Counted from the first letter of the stretch, positions 38,838 through 50,625 are shown. The stretch: 64,000 nt of DNA from Gammaproteobacteria bacterium (GCA_016195665.1 JACPZD010000036.1:1-64000), one strand, 5' to 3'. Numbers and translations: made by a program. Notes: a model not told the origin generated them from the sequence alone.

Positions 38838-39132
38838 GCTGCGGCTGCACATCAATGGCGATGGCCGCTATCGCCTGCCAGAGGCACTGACCTTCGCCAC
38901 GACGCCACAGCTTTATCTGCAAACGGCTGAGATGTTCAACACCCCGCTACCACGCCTGACCTTCGACCTTGCAGGCGTGCAGCGTGTAGACAGCGCGGGT
39001 CTCGCCCTGCTGCTGGAGTGGCTGCGGGAGGCGCGGCGGCGTGGCAAGGAGATCCGCTTTCAAAACATCCCCGGGCAATTGGCCGCCATCGCCAAGGTCA
39101 GCGGCCTCAACGATATACTGCCGTTGGCCTAG
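38812..39132 (+). CDS. mlaB: MlaB, STAS-domain protein
   Basis: The 106-aa protein (GTG start inside mlaC) is a single STAS domain: PRLTFDLAGVQRVDSAGLAL, with the DSAG motif, then LLEWLREARRRGKEIRFQNI. MlaB binds MlaF and stabilises the transporter. Last gene of mlaFEDCB, followed by a repeat-rich spacer. Confidence 0.88.
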   Translation: MENPLLQSELRLHINGDGRYRLPEALTFATTPQLYLQTAEMFNTPLPRLTFDLAGVQRVDSAGLALLLEWLREARRRGKEIRFQNIPGQLAAIAKVSGLNDILPLA

Positions 39133-39144
39133 ATTGGCGTGTGT

Positions 39145-39325
39145 CATGTAGCTGCGCAACGTGACCGCTACTATTGAATGATAAAAAACTCACCGCAGAG
39201 GACACAGAGATTTTGGGGTATCCTGAAATAATGCATTTCCTCTGCGACCTCTGCGGTTATATTTCGCAGTCACGTAGCTGCATATCGTGACCTTGCGCTT
39301 AGCCGAATAATTCGGCCCCACATTC
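39145..39325. repeat. composite of dispersed hairpin repeats between mlaB and the ABC exporter
   Basis: Two near copies of CAyGTAGCTGC-n-CGTGACC (39145-39167 and 39270-39291) flank an inverted pair, ACCGCAGAGGACACAGAG (39192-39209) with CCTCTGCGACCTCTGCGGT (39239-39257). At the right end AGCCGAATAATTCGGCC (39301-39318) is a copy of the repeat at 44804-44852. Each part is self-complementary and has relatives elsewhere in the window. Confidence 0.65.
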
Positions 39326-39327
39326 CC

Positions 39328-40239
39328 ATGACCTTCGCCGTCGAGATCAACAAGCTGCACAAGCATTACGGGAACATCCACGCCTTGCAAGGCATGGACT
39401 TCAGTATTGAGCCCGGCGAGTTCTTCGGATTGCTCGGCCCCAATGGGGCGGGCAAGTCCACCCTCATCAACATTATGGCGGGGCTGGCGCGCGCCGGTAG
39501 TGGCGCGGTACGCATCTTCGGTCACGATGTAGTGAGCGACTACCGTGCGGCGCGCACGGCGCTCGGCGTAGTCCCCCAGGAGTTGGTGTACGACGCCTTC
39601 TTTACAGTGCGCGAGGTGCTGCGGCTGCAGTCCGGTTACTTCGGGCGCGGCCGCGCCAATGAGGCCTGGATTGACGAATTGCTCGAGATTCTGAGTCTCA
39701 CCGACAAGGCCGACGCCAACATGCAGGCCCTCTCCGGCGGCATGAAGCGGCGGGTGTTAATCGCCCAGGCCCTGATACACAAACCCGAGGTGCTGGTGCT
39801 GGACGAACCCACCGCCGGGGTGGACACCGAACTGCGCCAGGCCTTGTGGGAATTCACGCGGCGCCTGCACCGCGAAGGCTGCACCATCATGCTTACCACC
39901 CATTACCTCGAAGAAGCTGAATCGCTCTGCGACCGCATCGCCATTCTCGATCACGGCAAGCTCGCAGCCCTGGACAGTAAACAAAAACTGCTCAGCCGCC
40001 ACCCTTACCGGCTGTTGTCGCTCACGCTCGCCGACCCGGCCAAGGCGTTGCCGGAAGCGCTGCTGCCGCTGGTCAAATCGCGCGACGGCGCGCAACTCAC
40101 TTTGCGCCTGCACCGGCTGGAGGATCAGATCGGCGGGATTCTCGATGCGTTGCGCGGCGCGGGTCACGAGATCATAGACTTGTCCACCCAGGACGCGGGG
40201 CTTGAAGAAGTGTTTATGGAGATCACCTCCAAGGGGTGA
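39328..40239 (+). CDS. ABC-2 type exporter ATPase (YadG-like)
   Basis: The 303-aa ATPase has Walker A GLLGPNGAGKST, signature ALSGGMKRRVLIAQALIHKP, Walker B VLVLDEPTAGVDTELRQALW and switch MLTTHYLEEAE. The pairing with an ABC-2 permease downstream and the position between mla and murA match YadGH-type transporters. The substrate is unknown. Its stop codon lies at the edge of the repeat at 40233-40341. Confidence 0.9.
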   Translation: MTFAVEINKLHKHYGNIHALQGMDFSIEPGEFFGLLGPNGAGKSTLINIMAGLARAGSGAVRIFGHDVVSDYRAARTALGVVPQELVYDAFFTVREVLRLQSGYFGRGRANEAWIDELLEILSLTDKADANMQALSGGMKRRVLIAQALIHKPEVLVLDEPTAGVDTELRQALWEFTRRLHREGCTIMLTTHYLEEAESLCDRIAILDHGKLAALDSKQKLLSRHPYRLLSLTLADPAKALPEALLPLVKSRDGAQLTLRLHRLEDQIGGILDALRGAGHEIIDLSTQDAGLEEVFMEITSKG

Positions 40240-40341
40240 GGGGTGAGGCACGCAGCTTCGCAGCGTGACGCTTTTTTTACGCCTCACGCCTAACTCCTCA
40301 CGCCTCACTTGTAGTTTTAAGGAGTTAAGAGTGAGGAGTAA
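40233..40341. repeat. GTGAGG/CCTCAC inverted-repeat element
   Basis: GGGGTGAGGGGTGAGGCACGC (40234 onward) faces GCCTCACGCC-TAACTCCTCACGCCTCAC (40281-40309), followed by an AAGGAGTTAAGAGTGAGGAG unit. The same vocabulary is inserted inside hisF (48638-48757). It provides the end of the ATPase gene and the leader of the permease gene. Confidence 0.75.
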
Positions 40342-40347
40342 GAAGCA

Positions 40348-41136
40348 GTGGCGAGAATGAACACACTCAGCCGCGCCAATTGGCGCGGCCTCTACACCTT
40401 GTTCGGTAAGGAGGTGCGGCGCTTCATGAAGGTGCCGGTGCAGACGGTGCTCACGCCGGTGGTCACCTCGCTGCTGTTTTTGCTGGTATTCGGACACGCT
40501 CTCAAAGAGCATGTGCAGGTGTTCGCCGGGGTGTCGTACGTCGCTTTCCTGATCCCTGGGCTGATGATGATGGCGATCATTCAAAATGCCTTCGCCAACA
40601 GCTCGTCCAGCCTGATTCAGTCCAAGGTCAACGGCAGCCTGACCTTTGTGCTAGTCGCTCCGCTCTCCAGCCTGGAGATGTTCCTCGCCTACGTGGGCGC
40701 GGCCGTGGTGCGCGGCACACTGGTCGGGCTGGGGCTGTATCTTGCCGTGCTCGGCGTCGTGCAGCTCCCCGTGTTCAACCTCGCCGCCATTGTCGCGTTC
40801 ACCCTGTTGGCGAGCGCGACGCTCGGCGCGATGGGGCTGATCGCCGCGGTCTGGGCGATGCACTTCGAGCAACTCTCGGCGTTTCAAAATTTTATTGTCA
40901 TACCGCTCTCCTTCCTGAGCGGGGTGTTTTACTCCATCCACACCCTGCCGCCTTTTTGGCACGAAGTTTCGCGTTGGAACCCGTTTTTCTATATGATTGA
41001 CGGATTTCGTTATGGCTTTTTTGGCCAGTCCGATGTGCCGCCCAGCCTCAGTCTGGCGGTCTGTGCGGTTTTTTTTGCAGCGGTCTCGGCATTGAGCATC
41101 GCCTTGCTGCGCTCCGGATATAAAATTCGTCATTAA
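40348..41136 (+). CDS. ABC-2 type exporter permease (YadH-like)
   Basis: The 262-aa membrane protein has six predicted helices and the ABC2_membrane signature PLSFLSGVFYSIHTLPPFWH, followed by NPFFYMIDGFRYGFFG. It pairs with the ATPase upstream. The GTG at 40348 has GAGGAG 13 bp upstream; an ATG 9 bp later is an alternative. Confidence 0.9.
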   Translation: MARMNTLSRANWRGLYTLFGKEVRRFMKVPVQTVLTPVVTSLLFLLVFGHALKEHVQVFAGVSYVAFLIPGLMMMAIIQNAFANSSSSLIQSKVNGSLTFVLVAPLSSLEMFLAYVGAAVVRGTLVGLGLYLAVLGVVQLPVFNLAAIVAFTLLASATLGAMGLIAAVWAMHFEQLSAFQNFIVIPLSFLSGVFYSIHTLPPFWHEVSRWNPFFYMIDGFRYGFFGQSDVPPSLSLAVCAVFFAAVSALSIALLRSGYKIRH

Positions 41137-41149
41137 GAACACACAAACA

Positions 41150-41392
41150 ATGGAATCCGACACAATTAAACAGATGATAGAGGCCGGCCTGCCGGGCAGT
41201 GAGGCGCGGGTGAGCGGCGACGGCACCCACTTCGAGGCCGTGATTATCAGCGACGCCTTTGATGGAAAGCCCATGCTGGCCCGTCACCGCATGGTCTATG
41301 GCGCCTTGGGAGACGCCATGCAGTCGGCTATCCATGCCTTGTCCATGCGCACGTATACGAAGGCGGAGTGGTTGACGGCGCAACAATCTTAA
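41150..41392 (+). CDS. ibaG: BolA family protein IbaG
   Basis: The 80-aa protein has the BolA fold: IKQMIEAGLPGSEARVSGDG, HFEAVIISDAFDGKPMLARH, RMVYGALGDAM with the cluster-ligand His. IbaG (YrbA) proteins bind monothiol glutaredoxin and a [2Fe-2S] cluster. The position directly before murA is conserved in gamma/betaproteobacteria. Confidence 0.93.
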   Translation: MESDTIKQMIEAGLPGSEARVSGDGTHFEAVIISDAFDGKPMLARHRMVYGALGDAMQSAIHALSMRTYTKAEWLTAQQS

Positions 41393-41413
41393 TAATTCTT
41401 AATAATGGAGAAA

Positions 41414-41496
41414 GATACAAGATACAAGAGAAAGTTAAAAACACGCCCGACGCTTTGATGTATTTACTTGTATCTTTTCTCTTGTATCTTGTATCT
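41414..41496. repeat. GATACAAG inverted-repeat element, copy 1 (before murA)
   Basis: GATACAAGATACAAGAGAAA (41414-41433) is mirrored by TTTTCTCTTGTATCTTGTAT (41476-41495), so the murA leader would form a long hairpin. One-sided relatives lie before hisG (42772) and hisF (48199). Confidence 0.75.
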
Positions 41497-41504
41497 GTAT
41501 TTGA

Positions 41505-42764
<1,260 letters not shown>

Positions 42765-42771
42765 AGACAGA

Positions 42772-42848
42772 GAAAAGATACAAGATACAAGGGAAAAGAT
42801 TCAAGTAAAATATCTGCGCTCCGAGAGCGCTTTTAACTTTTCTCTTAT
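42772..42848. repeat. GATACAAG repeat, one-sided copy, before hisG
   Basis: AGAGAAAAGATACAAGATAC (42772-42791) continues as AAGGGAAAAGATTCAAG. GCGCTC-CGA-GAGCGC (42815-42829) forms a separate short hairpin, and TTTTCTCTTATTG closes the region. Confidence 0.55.
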
Positions 42849-42864
42849 TGATTAATTAGCAGAC

Positions 42865-43515
42865 ATGACAAACAGTACCCTTACCATCGCGTTATCAAAA
42901 GGCCGCATCTTGAACGAGACGCTGCCGCTGCTGGCGTATGCGGGCATCGTCCCGAGCGATGACCCCGCCACCAGCCGCAAGTTGATTCTCGACACCAACC
43001 ATGCCGACATCAAACTGGTGGTGATACGCGCCGCCGATGTGCCGACCTATGTAGAGTATGGCGCCGCGGATCTCGGCGTCGCCGGCAAGGACGTGCTCAT
43101 GGAATACCAGGGCGACGGCCTGTATGAACCGCTGGATCTCGGCATCGCCCGCTGCCGGTTGATGGTGGCGGGACCGGTGCAACGTGCCGCGGAAACCCCC
43201 GCGCGGCTGCGTGTCGCCACCAAATATCCCGGCATCACCCGTCGCTATTTCGCCGAGCAAGGGGCACAGGTGGAAGTCATCAAGCTGTATGGCTCGATGG
43301 AACTCGCTCCGCTGGTAGGCCTTGCGGACCGCATCGTGGACCTGGTGGATACCGGCCGCACACTCAAGGCCAACGGGCTGGAAGCCATCGAGCACATCGC
43401 CGATATCAGCGCACGGCTGATCGTGAACAAGGCCTCCATGAAGATCAAGCATGCGCGGATCAAGAACCTGATTTCTCGCCTGGCTGAAGCAGTACAAAAA
43501 CGGCAACCGGCATGA
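42865..43515 (+). CDS. hisG: ATP phosphoribosyltransferase, short form
   Basis: The 216-aa enzyme joins ATP and PRPP in the first step of histidine synthesis. It has [37 protein letters not shown] and [20 protein letters not shown], then [15 protein letters not shown]. It lacks the C-terminal regulatory domain of the 299-aa form, so a HisZ subunit is expected elsewhere in the genome. First gene of the his run; overlaps hisD by 4 bp. Confidence 0.97.
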   Translation: MTNSTLTIALSKGRILNETLPLLAYAGIVPSDDPATSRKLILDTNHADIKLVVIRAADVPTYVEYGAADLGVAGKDVLMEYQGDGLYEPLDLGIARCRLMVAGPVQRAAETPARLRVATKYPGITRRYFAEQGAQVEVIKLYGSMELAPLVGLADRIVDLVDTGRTLKANGLEAIEHIADISARLIVNKASMKIKHARIKNLISRLAEAVQKRQPA

Positions 43516-44807
43516 AGCGTCTCACCAGCAGTGCTGCGGATTTCTGGCCCGAATTGGAGCGGCTGCTCGCCTGGGAAGAACAGTCGGACGAAACTGTTGC
43601 CGCCACCGTGCGCGACATCCTGTGCGATGTGAAGGCGCACGGCGACAACGCCCTGCTCGACTACACACTGCGCTTCGATCGTCTGCATGCGAAATCCGTC
43701 ACGGAGTTGGAAATTCCGGCATCGCGTCTTCAGAAAGCGTTACACAACCTGCCCGCCACGCAGCGTATAGCCCTGGAAACCGCCGCGGCGCGCATCCGCG
43801 TCTATCACACCCATCAGAAATCCGAGTCGTGGTCTTATACGGAGAGCGACGGCGCCAAGCTCGGTCAACAAATTACCGCGCTCGACCGGGTGGGCCTGTA
43901 CGTCCCCGGAGGCAAGGCGGCCTACCCGTCATCGGTGTTGATGAACGCCATTCCCGCCAAGGTCGCGGGCGTCGCGGAGCTTATCATGACGGTGCCCGCA
44001 CCGGATGGCGCAGTAAACGAAATGGTGCTCGCCGCCGCCGCGATTGCGGGTGTGGATCGCGTATTCACGCTCGGCGGCGCACAGGCCGTCGCGGCGCTCG
44101 CCTACGGCACGGAGACCGTCCCGCGCGTGGACAAGATCGTCGGTCCGGGCAACATCTATGTCGCCACCGCCAAGCGTATGGTATTCGGCACGGTGGGCAT
44201 AGACATGATCGCCGGCCCGTCGGAAATTCTGGTGGTGTGCGATGGTCAAACCGATCCTGACTGGATTGCGATGGACCTGTTCTCCCAGGCCGAACATGAT
44301 GAAGACGCGCAGGCGATACTGGTCAGCCCCGACAGTAAATTTTTGGATCGGGTGCAAGCCGGTATCGAACGCCTGTTACCCGGTATGGAGCGCGCCGAGG
44401 TGATTCGCGCCTCGCTCGCACGGCGTGGCGCGCTGATCGCCGTGCGCGATCTCGATGAAGCCATTGAAGTAGTCAACTTTATCGCGCCCGAACATCTGGA
44501 ACTGTCGGTAGCAGAGCCGGAGCCGCTCGCGGCGCGCATCAAACACGCCGGGGCGATTTTCCTCGGCCGCTACACCTCCGAAGCCATCGGCGATTACTGC
44601 GCCGGCCCCAACCACGTGCTGCCCACCTCCCGCACCGCGCGTTTCAGCTCGCCGCTCGGCGTCTACGATTTCCAAAAACGCTCCAGCATCATTTACTGCT
44701 CGCCGCAATCGGCCTCCGAGCTGGGCAAGGTCGCTATGACCCTGGCGCAAGGTGAGGGCCTGACCGCGCACGCGCGTTCGGCGGAATATAGAATAAAAAA
44801 TGTGTAG
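43512..44807 (+). CDS. hisD: histidinol dehydrogenase
   Basis: The 431-aa Zn enzyme catalyses the last two oxidations, histidinol to histidine. It shows [68 protein letters not shown] (Zn ligands Gln/His) and [20 protein letters not shown]. Normal length. Its TAG stop lies inside the repeat at 44804-44852. Confidence 0.97.
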   Translation: MKRLTSSAADFWPELERLLAWEEQSDETVAATVRDILCDVKAHGDNALLDYTLRFDRLHAKSVTELEIPASRLQKALHNLPATQRIALETAAARIRVYHTHQKSESWSYTESDGAKLGQQITALDRVGLYVPGGKAAYPSSVLMNAIPAKVAGVAELIMTVPAPDGAVNEMVLAAAAIAGVDRVFTLGGAQAVAALAYGTETVPRVDKIVGPGNIYVATAKRMVFGTVGIDMIAGPSEILVVCDGQTDPDWIAMDLFSQAEHDEDAQAILVSPDSKFLDRVQAGIERLLPGMERAEVIRASLARRGALIAVRDLDEAIEVVNFIAPEHLELSVAEPEPLAARIKHAGAIFLGRYTSEAIGDYCAGPNHVLPTSRTARFSSPLGVYDFQKRSSIIYCSPQSASELGKVAMTLAQGEGLTAHARSAEYRIKNV

Positions 44808-44852
44808 GTGCGAATTCATTCGCACGCTGGCCGAATCAATTCGGCCCTACAG
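44804..44852. repeat. double hairpin repeat between hisD and hisC
   Basis: GTGCGAATTCATTCGCAC and GGCCGAATCAATTCGGCC are two adjacent palindromes framed by GTAG...CTAC. A widely distributed extragenic repeat type. It supplies the hisD stop codon and reaches within a few bases of the hisC start. A half copy is at 39301-39318. Confidence 0.8.
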
Positions 44853-44855
44853 GTT

Positions 44856-45941
44856 ATGAAAGAAACCTTCACTGAAATTGTAGCGCGTCTTGTACGACCC
44901 GAGATACAGGCGCTCGCGCCCTATCATGTCCCCGATGCGACGGGCATGGTCAAGCTCGATGCGATGGAGAATCCTTATCGCTGGCCGCCGGAGATTATTT
45001 CTGCATGGCTGGAACAGTTACGCTCCGCACCGCTCAACCGTTATCCCGACCCCGAGGCGCGCACGCTGCGCGCACGGCTCAGGGAAAGCATGGCGGTGCC
45101 CGCCCAGTGCGGGATGGTACTGGGTAACGGCTCCGACGAATTGATACAGATGATTGCGCTTGCGGTGGCGATGCCGGACCGGACGATACTCGCGCCCGAG
45201 CCGAGTTTTGTCATGTACCCCATGATTGCGGCCTTCACCGGCATGCACTATGTGGGCGTGCCCTTACAAAAGGACTTTTCCCTCGATCTCGACGCCATGC
45301 GCGCAGCGATTGTCAAACATCAACCCGCAGCGGTATTCCTCGCTTATCCTAATAATCCGACGGGCAATCTGTATGACGGGCAGGCCATGTGCACGATCAT
45401 CGAGGAGTGCCCGGGTCTCGTGATAGTGGATGAGGCCTATCACGCGTTCGCCGGCAAGAGCTTCATGGATGCGCTGCAACGCTACCCCAATCTCTTGGTG
45501 ATGCGTACCCTCTCCAAGATGGGACTGGCCGGGCTGCGTCTCGGTGCGTTGATCGGCGCTCCGGCCTGGCTCACGGAGATCAATAAAATCCGGCTGCCTT
45601 ACAACATCAACGTGCTGACCCAAATCAGCGCGGAGTTCGCCCTCACGCATCATGACATACTGACGGCGCAGGCCGAACAGATCATCGCCGAGCGCGAGCG
45701 GCTCTCCGTGGAACTGAGAAAACTACCCGGCCTCACGGTCTATCCGAGCAGCGCCAATTTCATTTTATTCCGCACTCCCGCCGGCCGTGCGACGGAAATC
45801 TTCGACGGCCTCAAGCATCATTTGGTGTTGATTAAAAATCTGGATCACACCGGTGGCGTACTCAAGGACTGCCTGCGGGTTACGGTGGGTACGGCCGAGG
45901 AAAACAGGCTATTATTGATTGCGCTGAAGGCCGTGTTATGA
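44856..45941 (+). CDS. hisC: histidinol-phosphate aminotransferase
   Basis: The 361-aa PLP enzyme has YHVPDATGMVKLDAMENPYR, LGNGSDELIQMIALAV, AVFLAYPNNPTGNLYD, VIVDEAYHAFAGKSF and the PLP-Lys motif TLSKMGLAGLRLGALIG. The ATG at 44856 directly follows the repeat; an upstream extension would only translate repeat DNA. Confidence 0.96.
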   Translation: MKETFTEIVARLVRPEIQALAPYHVPDATGMVKLDAMENPYRWPPEIISAWLEQLRSAPLNRYPDPEARTLRARLRESMAVPAQCGMVLGNGSDELIQMIALAVAMPDRTILAPEPSFVMYPMIAAFTGMHYVGVPLQKDFSLDLDAMRAAIVKHQPAAVFLAYPNNPTGNLYDGQAMCTIIEECPGLVIVDEAYHAFAGKSFMDALQRYPNLLVMRTLSKMGLAGLRLGALIGAPAWLTEINKIRLPYNINVLTQISAEFALTHHDILTAQAEQIIAERERLSVELRKLPGLTVYPSSANFILFRTPAGRATEIFDGLKHHLVLIKNLDHTGGVLKDCLRVTVGTAEENRLLLIALKAVL

Positions 45942-45981
45942 TGGCTAGGCGCTTGAACAGAGTTATCCTATAATATCCACG

Positions 45982-46584
45982 ATGCCCATCATGAGCCCGC
46001 GCAAGAGCAGCGTCACGCGCAACACCCTGGAGACCCGTATCGAGGTCGCCGTCAACCTGGACGGCGCCGGGCTTGCCAATTTAAAGAGCGGCCTGCCCTT
46101 CCTCGATCACATGCTGGACCAGATCGCGCGCCACGGCATGCTGGATCTCGACATCCGAGCCGACGGCGATCTACACATTGACGCCCACCACACCGTCGAG
46201 GATATCGGCATCACCTTCGGCCAGGCGGTCTTGAAGGCGCTGGGTGACAAGGTGGGCATCCGCCGCTACGGTCATGCCTATGTGCCGCTCGACGAGGCCT
46301 TGTCACGAGTGGTGATAGACTTTTCCGGACGCCCCGGCCTGGACTACCACATTGACTTCCCGCGCGCGCGCGTCGGCGATTTCGACATTGATCTGGTGCA
46401 TGAATTCTTCCAGGGCTTTGTCAATCATGCCATGGTGACGCTGCACATAGACAGCCTGCGCGGCAAAAACGCCCACCACATCGCCGAGACCGTATTCAAG
46501 GCGTTCGGGCGCGCGCTGCGCATGGCCGTCGAGCCGGACCCGCGCATGCAGGGGCAGCTTCCCTCCACCAAAGGCAGCCTATAG
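45982..46584 (+). CDS. hisB: imidazoleglycerol-phosphate dehydratase
   Basis: The 200-aa Mn enzyme has the His/Glu metal motifs [35 protein letters not shown] and [20 protein letters not shown], then [20 protein letters not shown]. It is the monofunctional dehydratase without the phosphatase domain of E. coli HisB. An ATG 9 bp downstream is an alternative start. Confidence 0.96.
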   Translation: MPIMSPRKSSVTRNTLETRIEVAVNLDGAGLANLKSGLPFLDHMLDQIARHGMLDLDIRADGDLHIDAHHTVEDIGITFGQAVLKALGDKVGIRRYGHAYVPLDEALSRVVIDFSGRPGLDYHIDFPRARVGDFDIDLVHEFFQGFVNHAMVTLHIDSLRGKNAHHIAETVFKAFGRALRMAVEPDPRMQGQLPSTKGSL

Positions 46585-46726
46585 GGTACCTCTAAAAATA
46601 GTGGATTTTGTCTTTAGGCAAGGCGAAATTCTGCGAGGAAGCGGAGTGTACACGGTAGTACATGAGCATTCCGAGTAGAATTTCAACGCCGCATAAAGAC
46701 AAAAGACGCATTTTTAGAGGTGCCCT
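46583..46726. repeat. 144-bp palindromic (MITE-like) element, copy 2
   Basis: The ends are AGGGTACCTCTAAAAAT and ATTTTTAGAGGTGCCCT. Inside, GTGGATTTTGTCTTTA pairs with TAAAGACAAAAGACGC, and GAAATTCT...AGAATTTC is nested further in. Same family as 32977-33123, with a different middle. It begins within the hisB stop codon and fills the hisB-hisH gap. Confidence 0.85.
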
Positions 46727-46779
46727 GTGGAGGTATTGTCAGCGCCCACTCCTCTCCGTATGTTTTCCAATAATCCGCT

Positions 46780-47427
46780 ATGAACAGTGTCGCCGTGATT
46801 GACTACGGCATGGGCAATCTACGCTCGGTCGCCAAGGCCATAGAGAAGGTCGGGCCCGGCGTGACGGTCAACGTCACCAGCGACCCGGCGCAGATCCGCG
46901 CCGCCGAACGTGTGGTGTTCCCTGGGCAAGGCGCCATGCGCGATTGCATGGCCGAACTGCAAAACCGCGGGCTGGATCAGGTGGTGCGCGACTGCATCGC
47001 AAACAAGCCCTTCCTGGGTATCTGCATGGGCCTGCAAGTGTTGCTCGACTTCAGCGAAGAAAATAACGGACGAGAGGGGCTCGGCATCGTACACGGCCGG
47101 GTCCAACGCTTTGCCGATCATCTTGCCGATCCTAAAACCGGAGAACGCCTCAAGATTCCCCACATGGGCTGGAATCAGGTGCATCAGACCCACGCCCACC
47201 CCCTATGGGCCGGCATCCCGCAGGACAGCCGATTTTATTTTGTGCACAGTTACTACGTCGTCCCCGAGGATACCCGGCTCATTACCGGCTCCACAGCCTA
47301 CCCTGATGACTTCGCCTCCGCCCTCGCATGGAACAACGTGTTTGCCGTGCAATTTCACCCGGAGAAAAGCCAGCGCGCCGGACTCAATCTGCTGGCGAAT
47401 TTTCTGCAATGGAGTGGTCATGCCTAA
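46780..47427 (+). CDS. hisH: imidazole glycerol phosphate synthase, glutaminase subunit
   Basis: The 215-aa class I glutamine amidotransferase feeds ammonia to HisF. The catalytic triad is visible: Cys in KPFLGICMGLQVLLD, His and Glu in FAVQFHPEKSQRAG. It begins VAVIDYGMGNLRSVAKAIEK. It resumes the his operon after the palindromic element. Confidence 0.97.
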   Translation: MNSVAVIDYGMGNLRSVAKAIEKVGPGVTVNVTSDPAQIRAAERVVFPGQGAMRDCMAELQNRGLDQVVRDCIANKPFLGICMGLQVLLDFSEENNGREGLGIVHGRVQRFADHLADPKTGERLKIPHMGWNQVHQTHAHPLWAGIPQDSRFYFVHSYYVVPEDTRLITGSTAYPDDFASALAWNNVFAVQFHPEKSQRAGLNLLANFLQWSGHA

Positions 47428-47445
47428 TATGACGACAACACATCA

Positions 47446-48192
47446 ATGCTGTTGATACCCGCCATAGATCTCAAGGACGGCAAATGCGTTCGCCTGCGCC
47501 AGGGGCGTATGGACGACGATACGGTATTTTCCGACGATCCGCTCGCCATGGCCGATCGCTGGGTCAAGGCCGGCGCGCGCCGTTTGCACATCGTTGACCT
47601 CAACGGCGCCACCGCGGGCCGTCCGGTGAACGCCGAGGTTATACACCGCATTGCGAAGGCGCACCCCGAGCTGCCCATCCAGGTGGGTGGCGGAATCCGC
47701 GATGAAGACACTATCCAATCCTATCTCGACGCCGGCGTGCAGTATGCGATCATCGGCACCAAGGCGGTCAACGCCCCGCACTTTGTGGCCGACGTGTGCA
47801 TGGAGTTTCCCGGCCACATCATGGTGGGTCTCGACGCCAAGGACGGCAAGGTCGCCATAGAGGGCTGGTCCAAACTCTCCAACCACGACGTCATTGATCT
47901 CGCGCAGCGCTTTGAAAAAGACGGCGTGGAGGCCATTATCTACACCGACATCAGCCGCGACGGCATGATGGGCGGCGTGAACATAGAGGCCACCGTGGCG
48001 CTGGCCCGCGCCATTACCATCCCGGTAATCGCATCGGGCGGCGTCACCAATCTCGATGACATCCGCGCCTTGTGCAAGGTGGCCCATGAAGGCATCATGG
48101 GCGCCATCGTCGGCCGCGCCATTTACGAGGGGACTCTGGACTTTAAGGAAGGCCAAAAGCTGGCGGATAAATTGAGCAAAAAACGAAACTGA
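47446..48192 (+). CDS. hisA: ProFAR isomerase HisA
   Basis: The 248-aa TIM-barrel protein has [20 protein letters not shown] (catalytic Asp), [34 protein letters not shown] and [17 protein letters not shown]. Isomerises the ProFAR intermediate of histidine synthesis. Standard length. Confidence 0.97.
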   Translation: MLLIPAIDLKDGKCVRLRQGRMDDDTVFSDDPLAMADRWVKAGARRLHIVDLNGATAGRPVNAEVIHRIAKAHPELPIQVGGGIRDEDTIQSYLDAGVQYAIIGTKAVNAPHFVADVCMEFPGHIMVGLDAKDGKVAIEGWSKLSNHDVIDLAQRFEKDGVEAIIYTDISRDGMMGGVNIEATVALARAITIPVIASGGVTNLDDIRALCKVAHEGIMGAIVGRAIYEGTLDFKEGQKLADKLSKKRN

Positions 48193-48198
48193 TGCCCG

Positions 48199-48231
48199 CC
48201 CTTTTCTCTTGTATCTTGTATCTTGTATCTG
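48199..48231. repeat. GATACAAG-family repeat before hisF
   Basis: CTTTTCTCTTGTATCTTGTA followed by TCTTGTATCTG is a one-sided copy of the family at 41414 and 42772, in the hisA-hisF spacer and ending 7 bp before the hisF start. Confidence 0.6.
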
Positions 48232-48238
48232 CCTCTAA

Positions 48239-49101
<863 letters not shown>

Positions 49102-49105
<4 letters not shown>

Positions 49106-49527
49106 CTACCACAGACTGGCTCGATCACATCCACTGGGACGACCAAGGCCTGGCGCCGGTCATCACCCAGGACGCGGCCGGCGGCAAGGTGCTGATGTTC
49201 GCCTGGATGAACCGGGAGGCGCTGGCGCAGACCGCCGCGACGGGCCAGGCGGTCTACTGGTCCCGCTCGCGCAACAGGCTCTGGCGCAAGGGCGAGGAGT
49301 CCGGCCATACCCAGCTCGTCAAGGACATCCGCCTCGACTGTGACGCCGACGCTATACTGCTGCGGGTCGAGCAAATCGGCGGCATTGCCTGCCATACCGG
49401 GCGGGAACGCTGCTTTTTTCAACAACTGCAGGACGGCCGCTGGCAGGTCGTGGAGCCGGTATTAAAGGACCCCAAGCTGATATATAATAAACAGTTCGAG
49501 TTTCGGCAGCCCGGGCATCTTCCATGA
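49102..49527 (+). CDS. hisI: phosphoribosyl-AMP cyclohydrolase
   Basis: The 141-aa enzyme opens the adenine ring of phosphoribosyl-AMP. It has [39 protein letters not shown], the metal-binding [15 protein letters not shown] and [14 protein letters not shown]. Separate from hisE, unlike the fused E. coli protein. It overlaps hisF and hisE by 4 bp. Confidence 0.97.
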
Positions 49528-49847
49528 GTGACGTGTTGAGCAATCTGGCGCAGATCCTGGAAGAACGGAAGTCGGCCGCCCCCGGTAGCTCTTACGTGGC
49601 CGGGCTTTACGACAAGGGCCTGGACGCTATCCTCAAAAAGGTCGGGGAGGAGGCCGCCGAACTGCTGATCGCCGCGAAGAACCCGGACGATGCGCAACTC
49701 GTGCACGAAACCGCCGACCTCTGGTTTCATACCCTGGTGTTACTGGCTTCCAGGGGTTTAGGACCCAAGCAGGTTTTGGCCGAACTGGAGCGCCGCTTCG
49801 GCCAATCCGGCCTCGACGAAAAGCGTAGCAGGTCGGATCAAGCGTAG
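49524..49847 (+). CDS. hisE: phosphoribosyl-ATP pyrophosphatase
   Basis: The 107-aa protein has [34 protein letters not shown] and [20 protein letters not shown], the MazG-like HisE pyrophosphatase. Its last residues (SRSDQA) and stop codon are encoded by the repeat at 49834-49855, which has replaced or extended the original end. Confidence 0.95.
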   Translation: MSDVLSNLAQILEERKSAAPGSSYVAGLYDKGLDAILKKVGEEAAELLIAAKNPDDAQLVHETADLWFHTLVLLASRGLGPKQVLAELERRFGQSGLDEKRSRSDQA

Positions 49848-49855
49848 CGGATCCG
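49834..49855. repeat. dispersed palindromic repeat at the 3' end of hisE
   Basis: CGGATCAAGCGTAGCGGATC followed by CG is identical to the inverse of 19276-19297. The hisE TAG lies inside it. Confidence 0.75.
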
Positions 49856-49867
49856 GCAACTTTCGCC

Positions 49868-50203
49868 ATGACCGATTGTCTATTTTGCAACATCATCGAG
49901 GGCAAGATACCCTCGCAGACGGTCTATGCGGATGACCAGGTGGTGGTATTCAAGGACATCCACCCCAAGGCGCGTGTGCATATCCTGGTGGTGCCCAGGC
50001 TGCATGTGGCGAGCCTCGATGAAATGGAGACCGCGCCGGACGGCCTGCTGGTCCACATGATGCGGCTGCTGCCGGAACTCGCGCGCGCCCAAGGGCTGCG
50101 CAACGGCTTTCGCACCATCATCAACACCGGCCCGGGCGGGGGACAGGAAGTTCCCCACCTGCACATTCACTTACTGGGCGGCGGGCCGCTGCCCGGCTTT
50201 TAA
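49868..50203 (+). CDS. HIT family protein
   Basis: The 111-aa protein has CLFCNIIEGKIPSQTVYADD, FKDIHPKARVHILVVPRLHV and the histidine triad PHLHIHLLGGGPLPGF. It belongs to the HINT branch, which hydrolyses purine nucleoside phosphoramidates. Its place between hisE and tatA is conserved in many gamma/betaproteobacteria. Confidence 0.95.
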   Translation: MTDCLFCNIIEGKIPSQTVYADDQVVVFKDIHPKARVHILVVPRLHVASLDEMETAPDGLLVHMMRLLPELARAQGLRNGFRTIINTGPGGGQEVPHLHIHLLGGGPLPGF

Positions 50204-50309
50204 TCAGGAGTCACCCAGTGAGACAACAACGCTTATGAGGTAACTCCTGATTAAATACCTGTTTTACCTACCCCCACCCTGTCCCCCCCCCTACGCAGGG
50301 GGTGGGGAC
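50199..50309 (+). terminator. paired hairpins between the HIT gene and tatA
   Basis: TTTAATCAGGAGT (50199-50211) and ACTCCTGATTAAA (50243-50255) form a perfect 13-bp stem that includes the HIT stop codon. A G/C hairpin, GTCCCC.../...GGGGAC, follows (50281-50309). They may end the his transcript and set tat expression apart. The second unit resembles 30158-30225, so a repeat origin is also possible. Confidence 0.45.
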
Positions 50310-50365
50310 GCGATGGGAAGTGTAGTCTTACTTACTGATCTATCAGAATCAACTGGAGAGCAATC

Positions 50366-50605
50366 ATGATAAGTGTACCGCAATTGTTAATCATTCTGGC
50401 CATCATACTGGTGCTGTTCGGCGCCAAAAAACTGCGCAACCTCGGCGGCGATCTCGGCGGCGCAATCAAAAACTTCCGTCAGTCGGTGAAGGATGGCGAA
50501 GCCGGCGAAGAGACCAAAACCGAAACCACCGCCCATGCGGATCAAAACAGCGGCGGCCGCATCATCGAAGCCGAGACGGTAGTCAAGGACAAGGAAAAAG
50601 TCTGA
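50366..50605 (+). CDS. tatA: twin-arginine translocase subunit TatA
   Basis: The 79-aa protein has one N-terminal helix ([20 protein letters not shown]), then an amphipathic [20 protein letters not shown] and an acidic tail. It forms the pore that exports folded proteins. TGGAGAG precedes the start. First of tatABC. The Tat route is used here by the ActB1 subunit. Confidence 0.96.
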   Translation: MISVPQLLIILAIILVLFGAKKLRNLGGDLGGAIKNFRQSVKDGEAGEETKTETTAHADQNSGGRIIEAETVVKDKEKV

Positions 50606-50625
50606 CGCCGTAGCAAAGACCTGGT

